Shown: piece after piece, positions 35,408 through 44,520 of the stretch
Layout of the letters: every line of letters begins with the position of its first letter
How positions within the stretch are numbered: position 1 is the first letter of the stretch
Assembly (NCBI RefSeq): GCF_009749395.1
Contig: NZ_WBIR01000008.1
Span: 62,001 to 126,000 of the forward strand
Source of the DNA: Agromyces salentinus
GTDB lineage: Bacteria > Actinomycetota > Actinomycetes > Actinomycetales > Microbacteriaceae
DNA: 64,000 bases
Direction: 5' to 3'
Notes under the pieces: generated by a model
Told to the model about the DNA's origin: nothing
Seen by the model: the letters and a program-made list of their open reading frames with translations, nothing else
Databases searched by the model: none
Made by a program: the position numbers and the translations under genes

Positions 35408-37438
35408 TCAGCCCGCCGTCACGACGCGGATGAGCGCCTCGCCGTAGGCCTCGCGCTTCTTCGCGCCGATGCCCGAGATGCCGTCGAGCGAGGCGACCGA
35501 GTCTGGTCGCTCGGTGGCGACCGCCCTGAGGGTCGCATCGCCGAACACGATGTAGGCGGGAACGCCCTGCTCGCGCGCCTCGGCCGCACGCCAGGCTCGG
35601 AGCGCCTCGAAGAGCTCGACGTCGGCCGGGCTCAGGTCGGCCGTGACCGCCGCGGCCTTGGCCGTGCGCCGCGTGGTGGGCCGTTCGGGCTCGGCACGCA
35701 GCATGACCTTGCGCCGGCCCGCGAGCACGTCGGCCGAGGCCTCCGTCACCGAGATGGTGCCGTACTCGCCGTGCGTGGCGAGCAGGCCCTGGGCGAGCAG
35801 CTGCCGGGTGACCCCGCGCCACTGCTGCTCGGAGAGGTCGGCGCCGATGCCCCAGGTCGAGATCGTGTCGTGCCCGTACTGGGTGACCCGCGGCGTCTGC
35901 TTGCCGCGCAGGATGTCGATGAGGTGGCCGGCTCCGAAGCGCTGCCGCCGTTCGCGCTCGAGGCGCACGATCGTCGACATGAGCTTCTGCGCCGGCACGG
36001 TGCCGTCGAGCGCGGTCGGCGGTTCGAGGCAGGTGTCGCAGTTGCCGCAGGCCTCGCTCGGCTGGCCGAAGTAGGCGAGCAGGTTCTGCCGCCGGCACTC
36101 GACGGTCTCGCACAGGGCGAGCATGGCATCGAGGTGCGAGGCCAGGCGGCGACGGTGCGCGAGGTCGCCGGGGCTCTCGTCGATCATGCGGCGCTGCTGC
36201 ACGACGTCCTGCAGGCCGTAGGCGAGCCACGCCGTGGCCGGGAGTCCGTCTCGACCCGCTCGACCGGTCTCCTGGTAGTAGCCCTCGACCGACTTCGGAA
36301 GGTCGACGTGGGCGACGAAGCGCACGTCGGGCTTATCGATGCCCATGCCGAACGCGATCGTCGCGACCACGACGACCCCGTCTTCGCGGAGGAAGCGTTC
36401 CTGGGTGCGACGGCGCACCGCCGCGTCGAGGCCGGCGTGGTACGGCAGCGCGTTCACGCCGTTCTGCGAGAGGAACGTCGCGAGCTTCTCGGTGCTCGCA
36501 CGCGAGAGGGCGTAGACGATGCCCGCGACGGGCGTGCCCTCGGCGTCGACGCCCTCGGTGCGCACGAAGTCGAGGAGCTGCTTGCGCACCTCGACCTTGG
36601 GTGCGATGCGGTACTGGATGTTGGGGCGATCGAAGCTCGAGACGAAGTGCCGCGCACCCTCGAGCGAGAGCCGGCTCGTGATCTCGCGGTGGGTGGCCTC
36701 GGTCGCGGTCGCGGTGAGGGCAATGCGGGGCACGTCGGGCCACAGGTCGGCGAGCTCGGAGAGCGCGAGGTAGTCGGGGCGGAAGTCGTGCCCCCACTGG
36801 GCCACGCAGTGCGCCTCGTCGATCGCGAACAGGGCGATGCGCCCCTTGGCGAGGAAGCGCTTGGACGCCTCGGAGTTCAGTCGCTCGGGTGCGATGTAGA
36901 GCAGGTCGAGCTCACCGGCGAGGTAGGCCCGCTCGACCTCCGCACGCTCGAACGCCTGCTGGCTCGAGTTGAGGTAGGCCGCGCGCACGCCGTTGCGCAC
37001 GAGCGCGTCGACCTGGTCGTGCATGAGCGCGATGAGCGGCGAGACCACCACCCCCGTGCCCTCGCGGAGGAGGGACGGGATCTGGTAGCAGAGGCTCTTG
37101 CCGCCGCCGGTGGGCATGAGCACCACCGCGTCGCCGCCGCCGGCGACCTGGGCGATGATCTCGGCCTGCTCGCCGCGGAAGGCGTCGTACCCGAAGACCG
37201 TGTGCAACGCCTCGGCTGCGGAGTCGAACCTGGCCGGCGCGACGCCGGCCGGGCCCGTGAAGCCGCGTGCGGCTCGGGCGCCGCCGGCGGGCCCGCCACT
37301 CGTCGGGGCGACGGCGGGCGGCGGCTGCCACCCGTCGTCGGCGGGAGGCGCCCAGGCGTCATCGGGCGGCGGGGCGAACTCGTCGGGATCCCAGGGGACG
37401 TCGTCGTAGGCGTCGAAGGGTTCGGGATTCCGGCTCAC
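35408..37438 (-). CDS. recQ: ATP-dependent DNA helicase RecQ
   Basis: 676 residues from GTG at 37438. After a Pro/Asp-rich extension of about 70 residues comes the superfamily 2 helicase core: motif 0 YDAFRGEQ, Walker A MPTGGGKS (108-115), DEAH box (207-210), ALTATA, and motif VI with YYQETGRAGRDG. The RecQ zinc module follows (CETVECRRQN..YFG, then CGNCDTC), then a winged helix and a C-terminal HRDC-like domain (ADVELFEALRAWRAAEA). It unwinds DNA 3' to 5' in recombination and replication-fork repair. The start is leaderless: TACACT lies 6 nt upstream. The N-terminal disordered extension is unusual in length. Confidence 0.95.
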   Translation of the reverse strand: MSRNPEPFDAYDDVPWDPDEFAPPPDDAWAPPADDGWQPPPAVAPTSGGPAGGARAARGFTGPAGVAPARFDSAAEALHTVFGYDAFRGEQAEIIAQVAGGGDAVVLMPTGGGKSLCYQIPSLLREGTGVVVSPLIALMHDQVDALVRNGVRAAYLNSSQQAFERAEVERAYLAGELDLLYIAPERLNSEASKRFLAKGRIALFAIDEAHCVAQWGHDFRPDYLALSELADLWPDVPRIALTATATEATHREITSRLSLEGARHFVSSFDRPNIQYRIAPKVEVRKQLLDFVRTEGVDAEGTPVAGIVYALSRASTEKLATFLSQNGVNALPYHAGLDAAVRRRTQERFLREDGVVVVATIAFGMGIDKPDVRFVAHVDLPKSVEGYYQETGRAGRDGLPATAWLAYGLQDVVQQRRMIDESPGDLAHRRRLASHLDAMLALCETVECRRQNLLAYFGQPSEACGNCDTCLEPPTALDGTVPAQKLMSTIVRLERERRQRFGAGHLIDILRGKQTPRVTQYGHDTISTWGIGADLSEQQWRGVTRQLLAQGLLATHGEYGTISVTEASADVLAGRRKVMLRAEPERPTTRRTAKAAAVTADLSPADVELFEALRAWRAAEAREQGVPAYIVFGDATLRAVATERPDSVASLDGISGIGAKKREAYGEALIRVVTAG

Positions 37439-37444
37439 CCGTCG

Positions 37445-37450
37445 AGTGTA
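37445..37450 (-). promoter_or_regulatory. -10 box for leaderless recQ transcript
   Basis: TACACT on the minus strand, six bases before the GTG at 37438. Confidence 0.5.
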
Positions 37451-37483
37451 ACGAGCGCTCCCGACAGGTGAGCCGGATCATCC

Positions 37484-38131
37484 TCAGGCCCGGCGACGCA
37501 CCGCCAGCCACGTGACGACTCCGGCCGCGACGGCGACGAGCACGCCGCCGCCGAGCCAGAGCAGGTCCGTCGGGACGGAGGCGGCGGCATCGGTCTCGGC
37601 CCCGCCCTCGTCGCCCGCGTCGCCGGCCGTGCCGCCGTCGGGTTCCGTGGCGGGCGCCGCGTCGCCGCCGCAGGCGGGCGCGTCCGTGCCGGTGCCGAGG
37701 GCCACCCCGTCGGCGGGCTGCCAGTCGAAGGCCCACTCCCCCGAGATCGGGTGGCCGTCGGTCGAGACGACCTGCCAGGTCACCGTGTACGTGCCCGGTT
37801 CGCCGAGATCGACGGCCGCCGCCGCGGAGGCGCCGTCGATCACGGCGCATCCGTCGCCGTAGTACAGCCCGTCGGGGCCGCGCACGAGCATCGCGGCGCC
37901 CGTGCCGAGGTCGAGCAGGTCGTCGTTCGTCACGAGCGAGACCTGACCTGGCTGCTGGGTCACGACCTCTCCCTCGGCGGGCGTCGTCGAGATGACCGAG
38001 TTGTGCGCCGACGCCGATATCGCCGGCACGGAGACGAGCAGGGCGGATGCCGCGACCACCGCCGCGGCGCCGAGGATGCCGCGGACGCGGCGTCCGGATG
38101 CCCCGCTCCGCGCAGGGCGCTGCGCGCGCAT
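37484..38131 (-). CDS. copC: CopC-domain copper-binding exported protein
   Basis: 215 residues from ATG at 38131; AAGGA lies 6 nt upstream, and a GTG one codon earlier is possible. The signal peptide ends at SAS-AHNS, giving an N-terminal His after one Ala, as in CopC copper sites. The beta-sandwich domain runs to about residue 145, with STTPAEGEVV and VSTDGHPISGEWAFDW, the second conserved His region. A Gly/Asp/Ala-rich linker and one C-terminal membrane helix (LLWLGGGVLVAVAAGVV) anchor it outside the membrane. The start overlaps the YcnI-like stop by one base. It likely binds copper for delivery or protection. Confidence 0.88.
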   Translation of the reverse strand: MRAQRPARSGASGRRVRGILGAAAVVAASALLVSVPAISASAHNSVISTTPAEGEVVTQQPGQVSLVTNDDLLDLGTGAAMLVRGPDGLYYGDGCAVIDGASAAAAVDLGEPGTYTVTWQVVSTDGHPISGEWAFDWQPADGVALGTGTDAPACGGDAAPATEPDGGTAGDAGDEGGAETDAAASVPTDLLWLGGGVLVAVAAGVVTWLAVRRRA

Positions 38132-38829
38132 CACGCGTCCTTGCGGGGGCGACGCGCGGCGAGCGCGAGCACGATGCCCACGACGCCGACCGCGAGACCG
38201 CCGATGCCGAGGACTCGTGCGACGGTGTCGCTCGAGTCCGTCGCGGCTTCCGCAGCCCCGTGCTCGTCCTTGGCGGCATCGGCGTCCTCGGTCGAGGCGC
38301 CGTGTCCGTGGCCGTCTGCCGCGTCCTCGGTCACGGTGATGGCCGGCGCCGGGTGCTCGGGCTCGGCCTCACCCTCGACCGTGGGCTCGTTCCAATTGGT
38401 CTCGCCGGTCTCGCAGGTCTGGAGCACGGGGAACTCGAGCGTCGTGCCCGCGGCATCCTCCGGCAGGTGGACCTGGAGCGCGATCGTGTCGCGGTAGCCG
38501 TCGGCGACCGGCGTGACCGCGGTGTAGACGACCTGGCTCGTGCGATCGCCCTCGGCCACCTTCTCGATGGTCCAGTTCGGGTTCAGCGTCGGCGAGACGC
38601 TCTCGATCTCCTCGGGCATCTCGAAGGTGAGCTGCGTCGTGGGCGACGCCTCGCAGCCGTGTCCGAACGCGAAGGTCAGGACGCTGTAACTGCCGGCGGC
38701 GGTGTCGCTCGGCGTGACGGTGACGTGGGCGCTCGCGGCCAACGGGGCGGCGAGGGCGAGGACGGCTCCGCCGACGAGGGCGGTGGTCGTCATCGCGAGG
38801 GTGCGTACGCGGGGGGTGCGGAAGTTCAT
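38131..38829 (-). CDS. YcnI-like exported copper-binding protein
   Basis: 232 residues from ATG at 38829. The signal peptide ends at ASA-HVTV, leaving an N-terminal His, the hallmark of the YcnI copper site. The DUF1775 domain runs to about 165 with FAFGHGCEASPTT, NPNWTIEK and FPVLQTCETGETNWNEP; a conserved Trp (NW) near the metal site is present. A His/Asp-rich linker (DGHGHGASTEDAD) and a C-terminal membrane helix with RRPRK stop-transfer follow. YcnI proteins bind Cu(II) and accompany CopC/CopD. The gene is coupled to copC and follows a 203-aa membrane protein. Confidence 0.9.
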   Translation of the reverse strand: MNFRTPRVRTLAMTTTALVGGAVLALAAPLAASAHVTVTPSDTAAGSYSVLTFAFGHGCEASPTTQLTFEMPEEIESVSPTLNPNWTIEKVAEGDRTSQVVYTAVTPVADGYRDTIALQVHLPEDAAGTTLEFPVLQTCETGETNWNEPTVEGEAEPEHPAPAITVTEDAADGHGHGASTEDADAAKDEHGAAEAATDSSDTVARVLGIGGLAVGVVGIVLALAARRPRKDA

Positions 38830-38953
38830 GACAGCGGAATCCTCTTCGTGGGGTGCGTCGACGACCGATCGGCCGGCGTGCGCGTTGCAGGTGATTCGGA
38901 GCCGTCGTCCGTGCAGGTTGCGAGCGCGTGCTGCAGGCGGGGTCACGAGGACC

Positions 38954-39565
38954 TCAGACGACGGCGACGACCTGCGGCGGCCCACGGTGCCGCATCGTGG
39001 AGAGGTGGAGCAGGCCCGCAAGGGCGCGCGGCTCGGCGAACCGCGACGACGAACGCGAGGGCATGAGCCGCGCGGGCGCCTCGACGTCGAGCACCGGAGC
39101 CCCGCGGATGACGGCGCCCACGGCGAGCACCATCGCGCGCAGGGCGGCGTGCAGCGCGGCATCGCCACGCCGGATCGCGACCACCGTGACGACGACGGCC
39201 GCGAGGTGGGTCGCGAACATCGACGCGTCGTAGGCGAACGGGGCCGCGGATGCCGCGACGGGCGGCAGTTCGATGAGGTGGTGGTGCCCGGCGCCGCGCA
39301 CGGCGGGCGCGGCCGAGGCACCCTGCACGGAGTACAACGCGTGCAGCGCGAACTGCGTGACGCCGACGGCGATCACGGTGCGCACCGCCGACAGGCGGGC
39401 GCCCACGACGGCGATGCAGAGGAGCGCCGAGAAGGCGAACGACAGGCCGACGGCCAGCGCCCCGGGCGCGGATCCGCCGCCGAGGGTGTGCGAGAGGGCG
39501 GCGACGAACGTCGCGAAGGCGGCGATCACGCCACCGCGTGCGACGCGGGCCCACCTCGAGGTCAT
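38954..39565 (-). CDS. Membrane protein in copper gene set
   Basis: 203 residues from ATG at 39565. About five hydrophobic segments lie between residues 10 and 150. An HHH motif (GAGHHHLIELPP) lies in an outer loop, and a second polar loop is followed by VVVTVVAIRRGD. The C-terminal 50 residues are polar and basic. It is immediately upstream of the YcnI-like and CopC genes on the same strand (124 bp gap), so a role in copper handling is plausible by association only. The -10 TAGGCT lies 7 nt before the ATG. Not recognised as a named family. Confidence 0.75.
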   Translation of the reverse strand: MTSRWARVARGGVIAAFATFVAALSHTLGGGSAPGALAVGLSFAFSALLCIAVVGARLSAVRTVIAVGVTQFALHALYSVQGASAAPAVRGAGHHHLIELPPVAASAAPFAYDASMFATHLAAVVVTVVAIRRGDAALHAALRAMVLAVGAVIRGAPVLDVEAPARLMPSRSSSRFAEPRALAGLLHLSTMRHRGPPQVVAVV

Positions 39566-39572
39566 GCGCACC

Positions 39573-39578
39573 AGCCTA
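39573..39578 (-). promoter_or_regulatory. -10 box for leaderless transcript of copper gene set
   Basis: TAGGCT on the minus strand, seven bases before the ATG at 39565. Confidence 0.5.
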
Positions 39579-39599
39579 GACGAGCGGCAGGCACGCCGA

Positions 39600-39628
39600 A
39601 GGGCGGCGGGCACGAGGCCCACCGCCCT
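39600..39628 (-). terminator. Terminator hairpin of the nuclease/nucleotidase gene
   Basis: A 12-bp stem (39600-39611 with 39617-39628, one C-A mismatch) around ACGAG, beginning 9 bp beyond the stop at 39637. It separates this gene from the copper gene set. Confidence 0.65.
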
Positions 39629-39636
39629 CCGTCGAC

Positions 39637-42600
39637 TCACCAGGCCAGGACTGGGATCTGGAACATCCGCGAGTCCGTGTACGGCTCGGCGCCGTCGAAC
39701 TCGGCCCGCAGCAGGTGGATGCCGCGCGACAGCTTCGGCACCGTGATGCTCACGCGGCCGTTCTTCGTCTCCGCCGTCAACTCGACGGTCCCGACGAGCT
39801 TCGAGCCGTCGAACACCGAGACGGTGCCGATGGGCTTCGAGCCGTCGAGCGCGATCACCTGCGCCTTGTACGTCACGGAACTTCCCGCGCGAACGAGCAG
39901 CGAGTTGGGCGCACCGATCGTGACCGTCGCGACCGGAGCCGGGGGCTCGGTCACGTCGGCGACCGTGATCGGGACGTCGACGCTGGTGCCCGTCGAGGCG
40001 ACCGAGATCGTCAGGGCGGTGGCGCCCTCGACACCCTCGGGGATGGTCACGGCGAGCGAGGCCCGGCCGCCCTCATCCGTGGTCGGCACCGAGGTGCGGT
40101 CGACGGGAGCCGTGCCGAGCACGGTGTCGCCGATGGAGACCGTGACCTCGCCCGCGGCGACCTCGTTGGTGCTGAAGTCGAGCGAGCTGATCGCGAGCTG
40201 CAGCGTCTCACCGGGCACGTAGGCGACGCCGTCGGCGGGGGCCGGGAGCACGAGGCCCACGGACCGCTGGGCGGTGTCGGGGCTCGCGACCTGGTTGGCC
40301 TTGAACCAGTCGACCATCGCCTGCAGGTCGACCTTGCCCGTGTCCGCCCGGTTCGTGCCCTTGGCCAGGGTGGCGAAGTTGTCGCCGCCGCCCGCGAGGA
40401 ACGAGTTGGCCACGACGCGGTACTCGGCATCGGGGTCGAGCTCGACCCCGTCGAGCGTCACGTGCGTCACGTGCGATCCGGCCGGCGCGGTCGGGTCGTA
40501 GACGACCTCCAGTCCGGCGTTCGTGCCGAGCTTCAGGAACGGACGGGACGCCCCGGCCGGCTGCCACTGCTCCTCGAGCACCTGCTTCACCTGGCTGCCC
40601 TTGAGCGTCAGCGTGAACAGCGTGTTCGCGAACGGCTGCACGTTGGCCGCTTCACGGTAGGTGAGGTTGCCGTCGGGATCTCCGGCACCGGTGCTCGCGA
40701 ACTTCAGGTCGGTCCGCATGCCGCCCGGGTTCATGAACGCGATGTCGGCGGCACCGTCCTGCTGGGCGGCCCAGAGCTGGACGTCGGCGACGAAGTTGCC
40801 GACGGTCGACTCGGCGCCGCGCGCCTCGACGAGCACCGGATTGCCCGCTGCATCCTTGCCCGGCATCTGGCCGCGGTTGAAGTCGGCGGTGATCTCGCCG
40901 ACCTTCACCGCGCCGAGCACGTCGGCCTCGGCCTTGGCCTTGGCGACGAGCGCCGCGACGGCGGGGTCGGCCGGGTAGAGCGCCTTCGCCGGCACCGGCG
41001 GGTTGGTCGTGGCGGGCGACATGAGCGGCTTCAGCTCGTTCGTGATCGAGACGAGTTCCTTCGTCTTGCCGTCGACCTCGATCTTCATGAGGCCGAACTG
41101 CTCGCCGTACTGGCCGGCCGAGACGACCGGGCGGCCGTCGACGACGTGGTTGTAGGGGAGGTGCGTGTGCGCCGAGACGATCGCGTTCACCTCGGGCGAG
41201 ACACCCGCGACGATCTGGCCGAACACCGATCCGTCGGTCACGCTGGCCGCATCGGCCGTGGCCGCGCCCTCGTGCACGAGCAGGATGAGCACGTCGGCCT
41301 CGCCGTTGTCGGGATTGCCGTCGGTGAGGTTCTCGGCCTGCGCGTTCACCGAGGCGACGATCGGACGCACGTCGAGCTCGGCGATGCCGGTCGGGCTGAC
41401 GAGCGACGGGAGCTCCTCGGTGACGGCTCCGATGAAGCCGACCGTGACGCCCTCGAAGGTGTCGGTGTAGTACGGCGCGAGCGCCGTCTCATCGGTGCCC
41501 TTGAGGAACACATTCGAGCTGATGTACTCGAAGTCGGCCTCGGCCTGCACGCGATCGCGAAGATCGGCCCAGCCCGCGTCGAACTCGTGGTTGCCGGCCG
41601 CGCTCACGTCGAGGCCCGCGAGGTTCAGCGCCTCGATGGTCGGCGAGTCCTGCTGGATGAACGAGGTGAACGTCGAGGCGCCGATGAGGTCGCCCGCCGC
41701 GGCGAACACCGTGTTCGGGTTCTCGGCGCGGACGGCGGCCGCCGCTCCCGCGAGGACCGCGGCGCCGGCTGCCGGTGCGGCCTGCTCGATGCGCCCGTGG
41801 AAGTCGTTGATCGTCATCACGCTGATGTCGACGACGTCGGTGAGCTCATCGGTGTCGAGGCCGATGACGGTCGGATCGTGGTCGCTGGACCGGAAGACGG
41901 ATCCCTCGTCGGGAGCGCCGTTGTCGTACTGGCGATCGCTCCACTCGGGCGAGTTGATCGCCCAGGTGCCCACGCCCGTGACGCCCTGCACCGCCGCGGC
42001 GTTGCCGAGCGAGTGGTCGAGCGAGCCGAGCTCGCCGTCGAACGTGTAGGTGTACTGCCCGTCGGTCAGCTCGGGCACCAGGTCGGTGTAGCCGGCATCC
42101 GTCAGGACCTGGATCGGGTCCTCCTCGGCGTACGAGTTGAAGTCCCCGAGCAGGAGCACCTCGCCCACCTCGTCGGCGAACGTGTCGGCCAGCGTCAGGA
42201 GCGAGTTCGCCTGGGCGACGCGGTCGGCGTTGAAGAAGCCCTGGCCGTCGGCCGGCTGCGTGCCGGAACCGCTCTTGGACTTGAAGTGGTTGGCGATGAC
42301 CGAGAAGTCATTGCCGTTCGGCAGTTCGAAGGCCTGGCCGATGGGCTCGCGGGCATTGCCCCAGACGCTCTCGTCGAGCACCGTCTGCGCCTCGCCCTTC
42401 GGCGTGACGGCGGCGGTCCGGTAGATGATCGCGCTCTGGATGAAGTCGGTGGTCGCGGCCGTCAGCTCGGACGGCGTGCGGACGTAGTCCCAGACCTCGG
42501 AGCCCGCGGCCTCGTTGAGCGCGGCGACGAGCGTGGCCGTGGCCTCGTCGCGCGTCTCGCCGAGCTTGAACGAGTTCTCGATCTCCTGCAGTGCCACGAC

Positions 42601-44220
42601 CTCGGCATCGAGTGCCGTGATCGCGGCGACGATCTTCTTCTCCTGGAGGGCGAACTCCTCGGCCGTCGCGGCGCCGCGCGCATTGGCGTTCTCGCTCGAG
42701 AGCGTCGTGAAGTAGTTGAGCACGTTGAACACGCCGACCTGGATGTCGCCGCCGACGGCGGGCGGGGTCTCGGGGCGGGGGTTCAGGATCTCGAACGTGG
42801 GCTTGACCGACGCCGGGCTCGCGCTGTCGATCGGCGCGGTCGGCTGCAGGCGCCACGCGTTGAAGCCGTAGCTCAGGACGAACGGCGTCGCGGGCAGGAT
42901 CACGCGGTCGCCGTTGCGGACGACCTGCTCCTCCGTGAGGTACGGCTGGTCCTCGGGGTGGGCGTCGGAGGTGACGGCGCTGTTCCAGCCGTCGTCGAGC
43001 ACGAGCAGGCGGCCGCGGTTGGCGACGGCGAGGGCGTTCGCCTCGGCGCCGGCGTCGAGGGTCTCGGTGCTCTTCACGGGCAGCGAGTCCCCGGCCGCGA
43101 GCCAGAGCGATCCGTAGTTGTAGACCTCGTGCGTGCTCGAGAGCAGGTAGGAGCCGGTCGGAGCGACGAGCATGCTCTCGAGCGCCTCGCGCGCGTCACC
43201 GACGAGCGTGTCGGGCAGCGGCTGGGCCTCGGGGAGGCCGGCGGCCGCGGTCACGACCTCGACGCCCTCGGCGTCCGTCGTGATCTCGGTGAGGCCGAAG
43301 TACTCGCTGACGGAGCCGGTGACCCGGACGAGGTCGCCGACCGCCCCGACCGCGGGCATGCCGAAGACGAAGACGCCGTCGGAGACGCCGGGCGTGGTGT
43401 CGGCGCCGGCGGTCTGGATGGTCACGCCGTTGTAGCCGCCAGTGCGGTAGTCGGCGGTGATGACGCCCTCGACGGTCACGAGCTGATCGACCAGCGGGCT
43501 GGTGCCGGTGGCGCCCTGGACCTCGGCGATCGTCGCGCTGACGGGGTCGGGGTCGGGCTCGGGGTCGACGACCGCGCCGGAGTTCTGCGGCGTGGGGGTC
43601 GCGCTGAAGCTGAAGTCCGCCGAGTTGACGTCGGTGTCGACGCCGCCCGTGCGGGAGATGCTGCCGGGGGTCGAGTTGCTGCCGGTGTAGGCGGCCACCG
43701 CGCCCTCGAAGTTCGAGGAGGTGCCGTAGCCGACGTAGTCGACCACGTTGGCGGCGTTCACGATGGAACCGGTGCCGGGGTTGAAGGCCGTCGCGACGTT
43801 CGCGAGGAACAGCGAGCCGGCGGTGCCGCTCGGGGCCACGTCCTTGGAGACGTCGGGCGTGGGCAGCGCGGCGCCCGTGGTGCCGTTGCTGTTCAGCCCG
43901 ACGAGGAAGTACCCCTTCGCCGGGATGGACTTGCTGAGCTCGACGACGCCGGTCGACGGGCCCGTGCTCCCGGCCGAGCGGTACTGCAGCGACCAGCCCG
44001 CGAGCGAGACGGCCTCGTTCGTCGGGTTGTAGAGCTCGACGAACTTGTTGAGGTACGGCTGGTTGGCGCTGCCGCCGCGCGCGTACACCTCGTTGATCAC
44101 CACGCCCGAGCCGTCGGTCGCGGCGAGCGCGGGTGGCGCCCCCAGCATTCCGACGATCAATGCCCCGGCGGCTGTGGCCGCTACGGCGGACAGGCGTTGG
44201 ACGGTACGACCACCCTGCAT
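39637..44220 (-). CDS. Secreted ExeM/NucH-type nuclease fused to 5'-nucleotidase
   Basis: 1527 residues from ATG at 44220 (AGGAG upstream). The signal peptide is 1 to about 34 (ALA-ATD). Order: lamin-tail domain about 38-190 (VVINEVYARGG, FVELYNPT), OB-type domain 228-330, endonuclease/exonuclease/phosphatase domain about 490-785 (VGVFNVLNYF, ALQEIENS, LLLGDFNSY, RSSDHDP), metallophosphatase domain from 797 (TINDFHGR, GDLIGAS, GNHEFDAGW, SAHTHLPYN), 5'-nucleotidase C-terminal domain about 1105-1300 (NPGGMRTDL, NSFLAGGGDN) and two Ig-like modules. One exported protein could therefore cut DNA or RNA and strip phosphate from the nucleotides, scavenging nucleic acid. There is no LPXTG anchor. The long upstream gap suggests its own promoter. 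Confidence 0.93.
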   Translation of the reverse strand: MQGGRTVQRLSAVAATAAGALIVGMLGAPPALAATDGSGVVINEVYARGGSANQPYLNKFVELYNPTNEAVSLAGWSLQYRSAGSTGPSTGVVELSKSIPAKGYFLVGLNSNGTTGAALPTPDVSKDVAPSGTAGSLFLANVATAFNPGTGSIVNAANVVDYVGYGTSSNFEGAVAAYTGSNSTPGSISRTGGVDTDVNSADFSFSATPTPQNSGAVVDPEPDPDPVSATIAEVQGATGTSPLVDQLVTVEGVITADYRTGGYNGVTIQTAGADTTPGVSDGVFVFGMPAVGAVGDLVRVTGSVSEYFGLTEITTDAEGVEVVTAAAGLPEAQPLPDTLVGDAREALESMLVAPTGSYLLSSTHEVYNYGSLWLAAGDSLPVKSTETLDAGAEANALAVANRGRLLVLDDGWNSAVTSDAHPEDQPYLTEEQVVRNGDRVILPATPFVLSYGFNAWRLQPTAPIDSASPASVKPTFEILNPRPETPPAVGGDIQVGVFNVLNYFTTLSSENANARGAATAEEFALQEKKIVAAITALDAEVVALQEIENSFKLGETRDEATATLVAALNEAAGSEVWDYVRTPSELTAATTDFIQSAIIYRTAAVTPKGEAQTVLDESVWGNAREPIGQAFELPNGNDFSVIANHFKSKSGSGTQPADGQGFFNADRVAQANSLLTLADTFADEVGEVLLLGDFNSYAEEDPIQVLTDAGYTDLVPELTDGQYTYTFDGELGSLDHSLGNAAAVQGVTGVGTWAINSPEWSDRQYDNGAPDEGSVFRSSDHDPTVIGLDTDELTDVVDISVMTINDFHGRIEQAAPAAGAAVLAGAAAAVRAENPNTVFAAAGDLIGASTFTSFIQQDSPTIEALNLAGLDVSAAGNHEFDAGWADLRDRVQAEADFEYISSNVFLKGTDETALAPYYTDTFEGVTVGFIGAVTEELPSLVSPTGIAELDVRPIVASVNAQAENLTDGNPDNGEADVLILLVHEGAATADAASVTDGSVFGQIVAGVSPEVNAIVSAHTHLPYNHVVDGRPVVSAGQYGEQFGLMKIEVDGKTKELVSITNELKPLMSPATTNPPVPAKALYPADPAVAALVAKAKAEADVLGAVKVGEITADFNRGQMPGKDAAGNPVLVEARGAESTVGNFVADVQLWAAQQDGAADIAFMNPGGMRTDLKFASTGAGDPDGNLTYREAANVQPFANTLFTLTLKGSQVKQVLEEQWQPAGASRPFLKLGTNAGLEVVYDPTAPAGSHVTHVTLDGVELDPDAEYRVVANSFLAGGGDNFATLAKGTNRADTGKVDLQAMVDWFKANQVASPDTAQRSVGLVLPAPADGVAYVPGETLQLAISSLDFSTNEVAAGEVTVSIGDTVLGTAPVDRTSVPTTDEGGRASLAVTIPEGVEGATALTISVASTGTSVDVPITVADVTEPPAPVATVTIGAPNSLLVRAGSSVTYKAQVIALDGSKPIGTVSVFDGSKLVGTVELTAETKNGRVSITVPKLSRGIHLLRAEFDGAEPYTDSRMFQIPVLAW

Positions 44221-44520
44221 GACGCTCTCCTGTGTCGTTCGCTCGTGACGTTCGCGCTCGGGTTGCACGAGGCGAACATGCCCCCGACCGGAGGCCACTT
44301 CGCGCGTCAGCCTATGTTTCGGCTCGGCGTCTGCCAAGAGGTTCCGGCGAATGAGGGCCCTGATTTCACATGCCGTTCACGGATGCCGCGCAGGCGAGCA
44401 CGACGGCCGAATCCGCCTGCTCACATGAGCAGATTTGGGCCGGGGCTTGCGTTCCCCGCTGCAGGGGGATCGTGCACTGGCGAGCGTGCCCGCGCCACCC
44501 GCTCACTACGATGGGACCTC
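44221..44520. other. 300-bp divergent intergenic region
   Basis: No gene is seen. It holds the upstream region of the nuclease/nucleotidase gene and of the EamA transporter gene. A palindrome CTGCTCA-CA-TGAGCAG (44418-44433) could be an operator, and CGGATGCCGC occurs near 44383. Confidence 0.5.
44507..44512 (+). promoter_or_regulatory. -10 box for leaderless EamA transporter transcript
   Basis: TACGAT, eight bases, then the GTG at 44521. Confidence 0.45.

Noticed and set aside
39715-44520. Very long plus-strand frame opposite the nuclease/nucleotidase gene
   Set aside because: Only its last 308 codons (from 44521) form a real protein (EamA transporter); the rest is antisense to motif-rich coding sequence.
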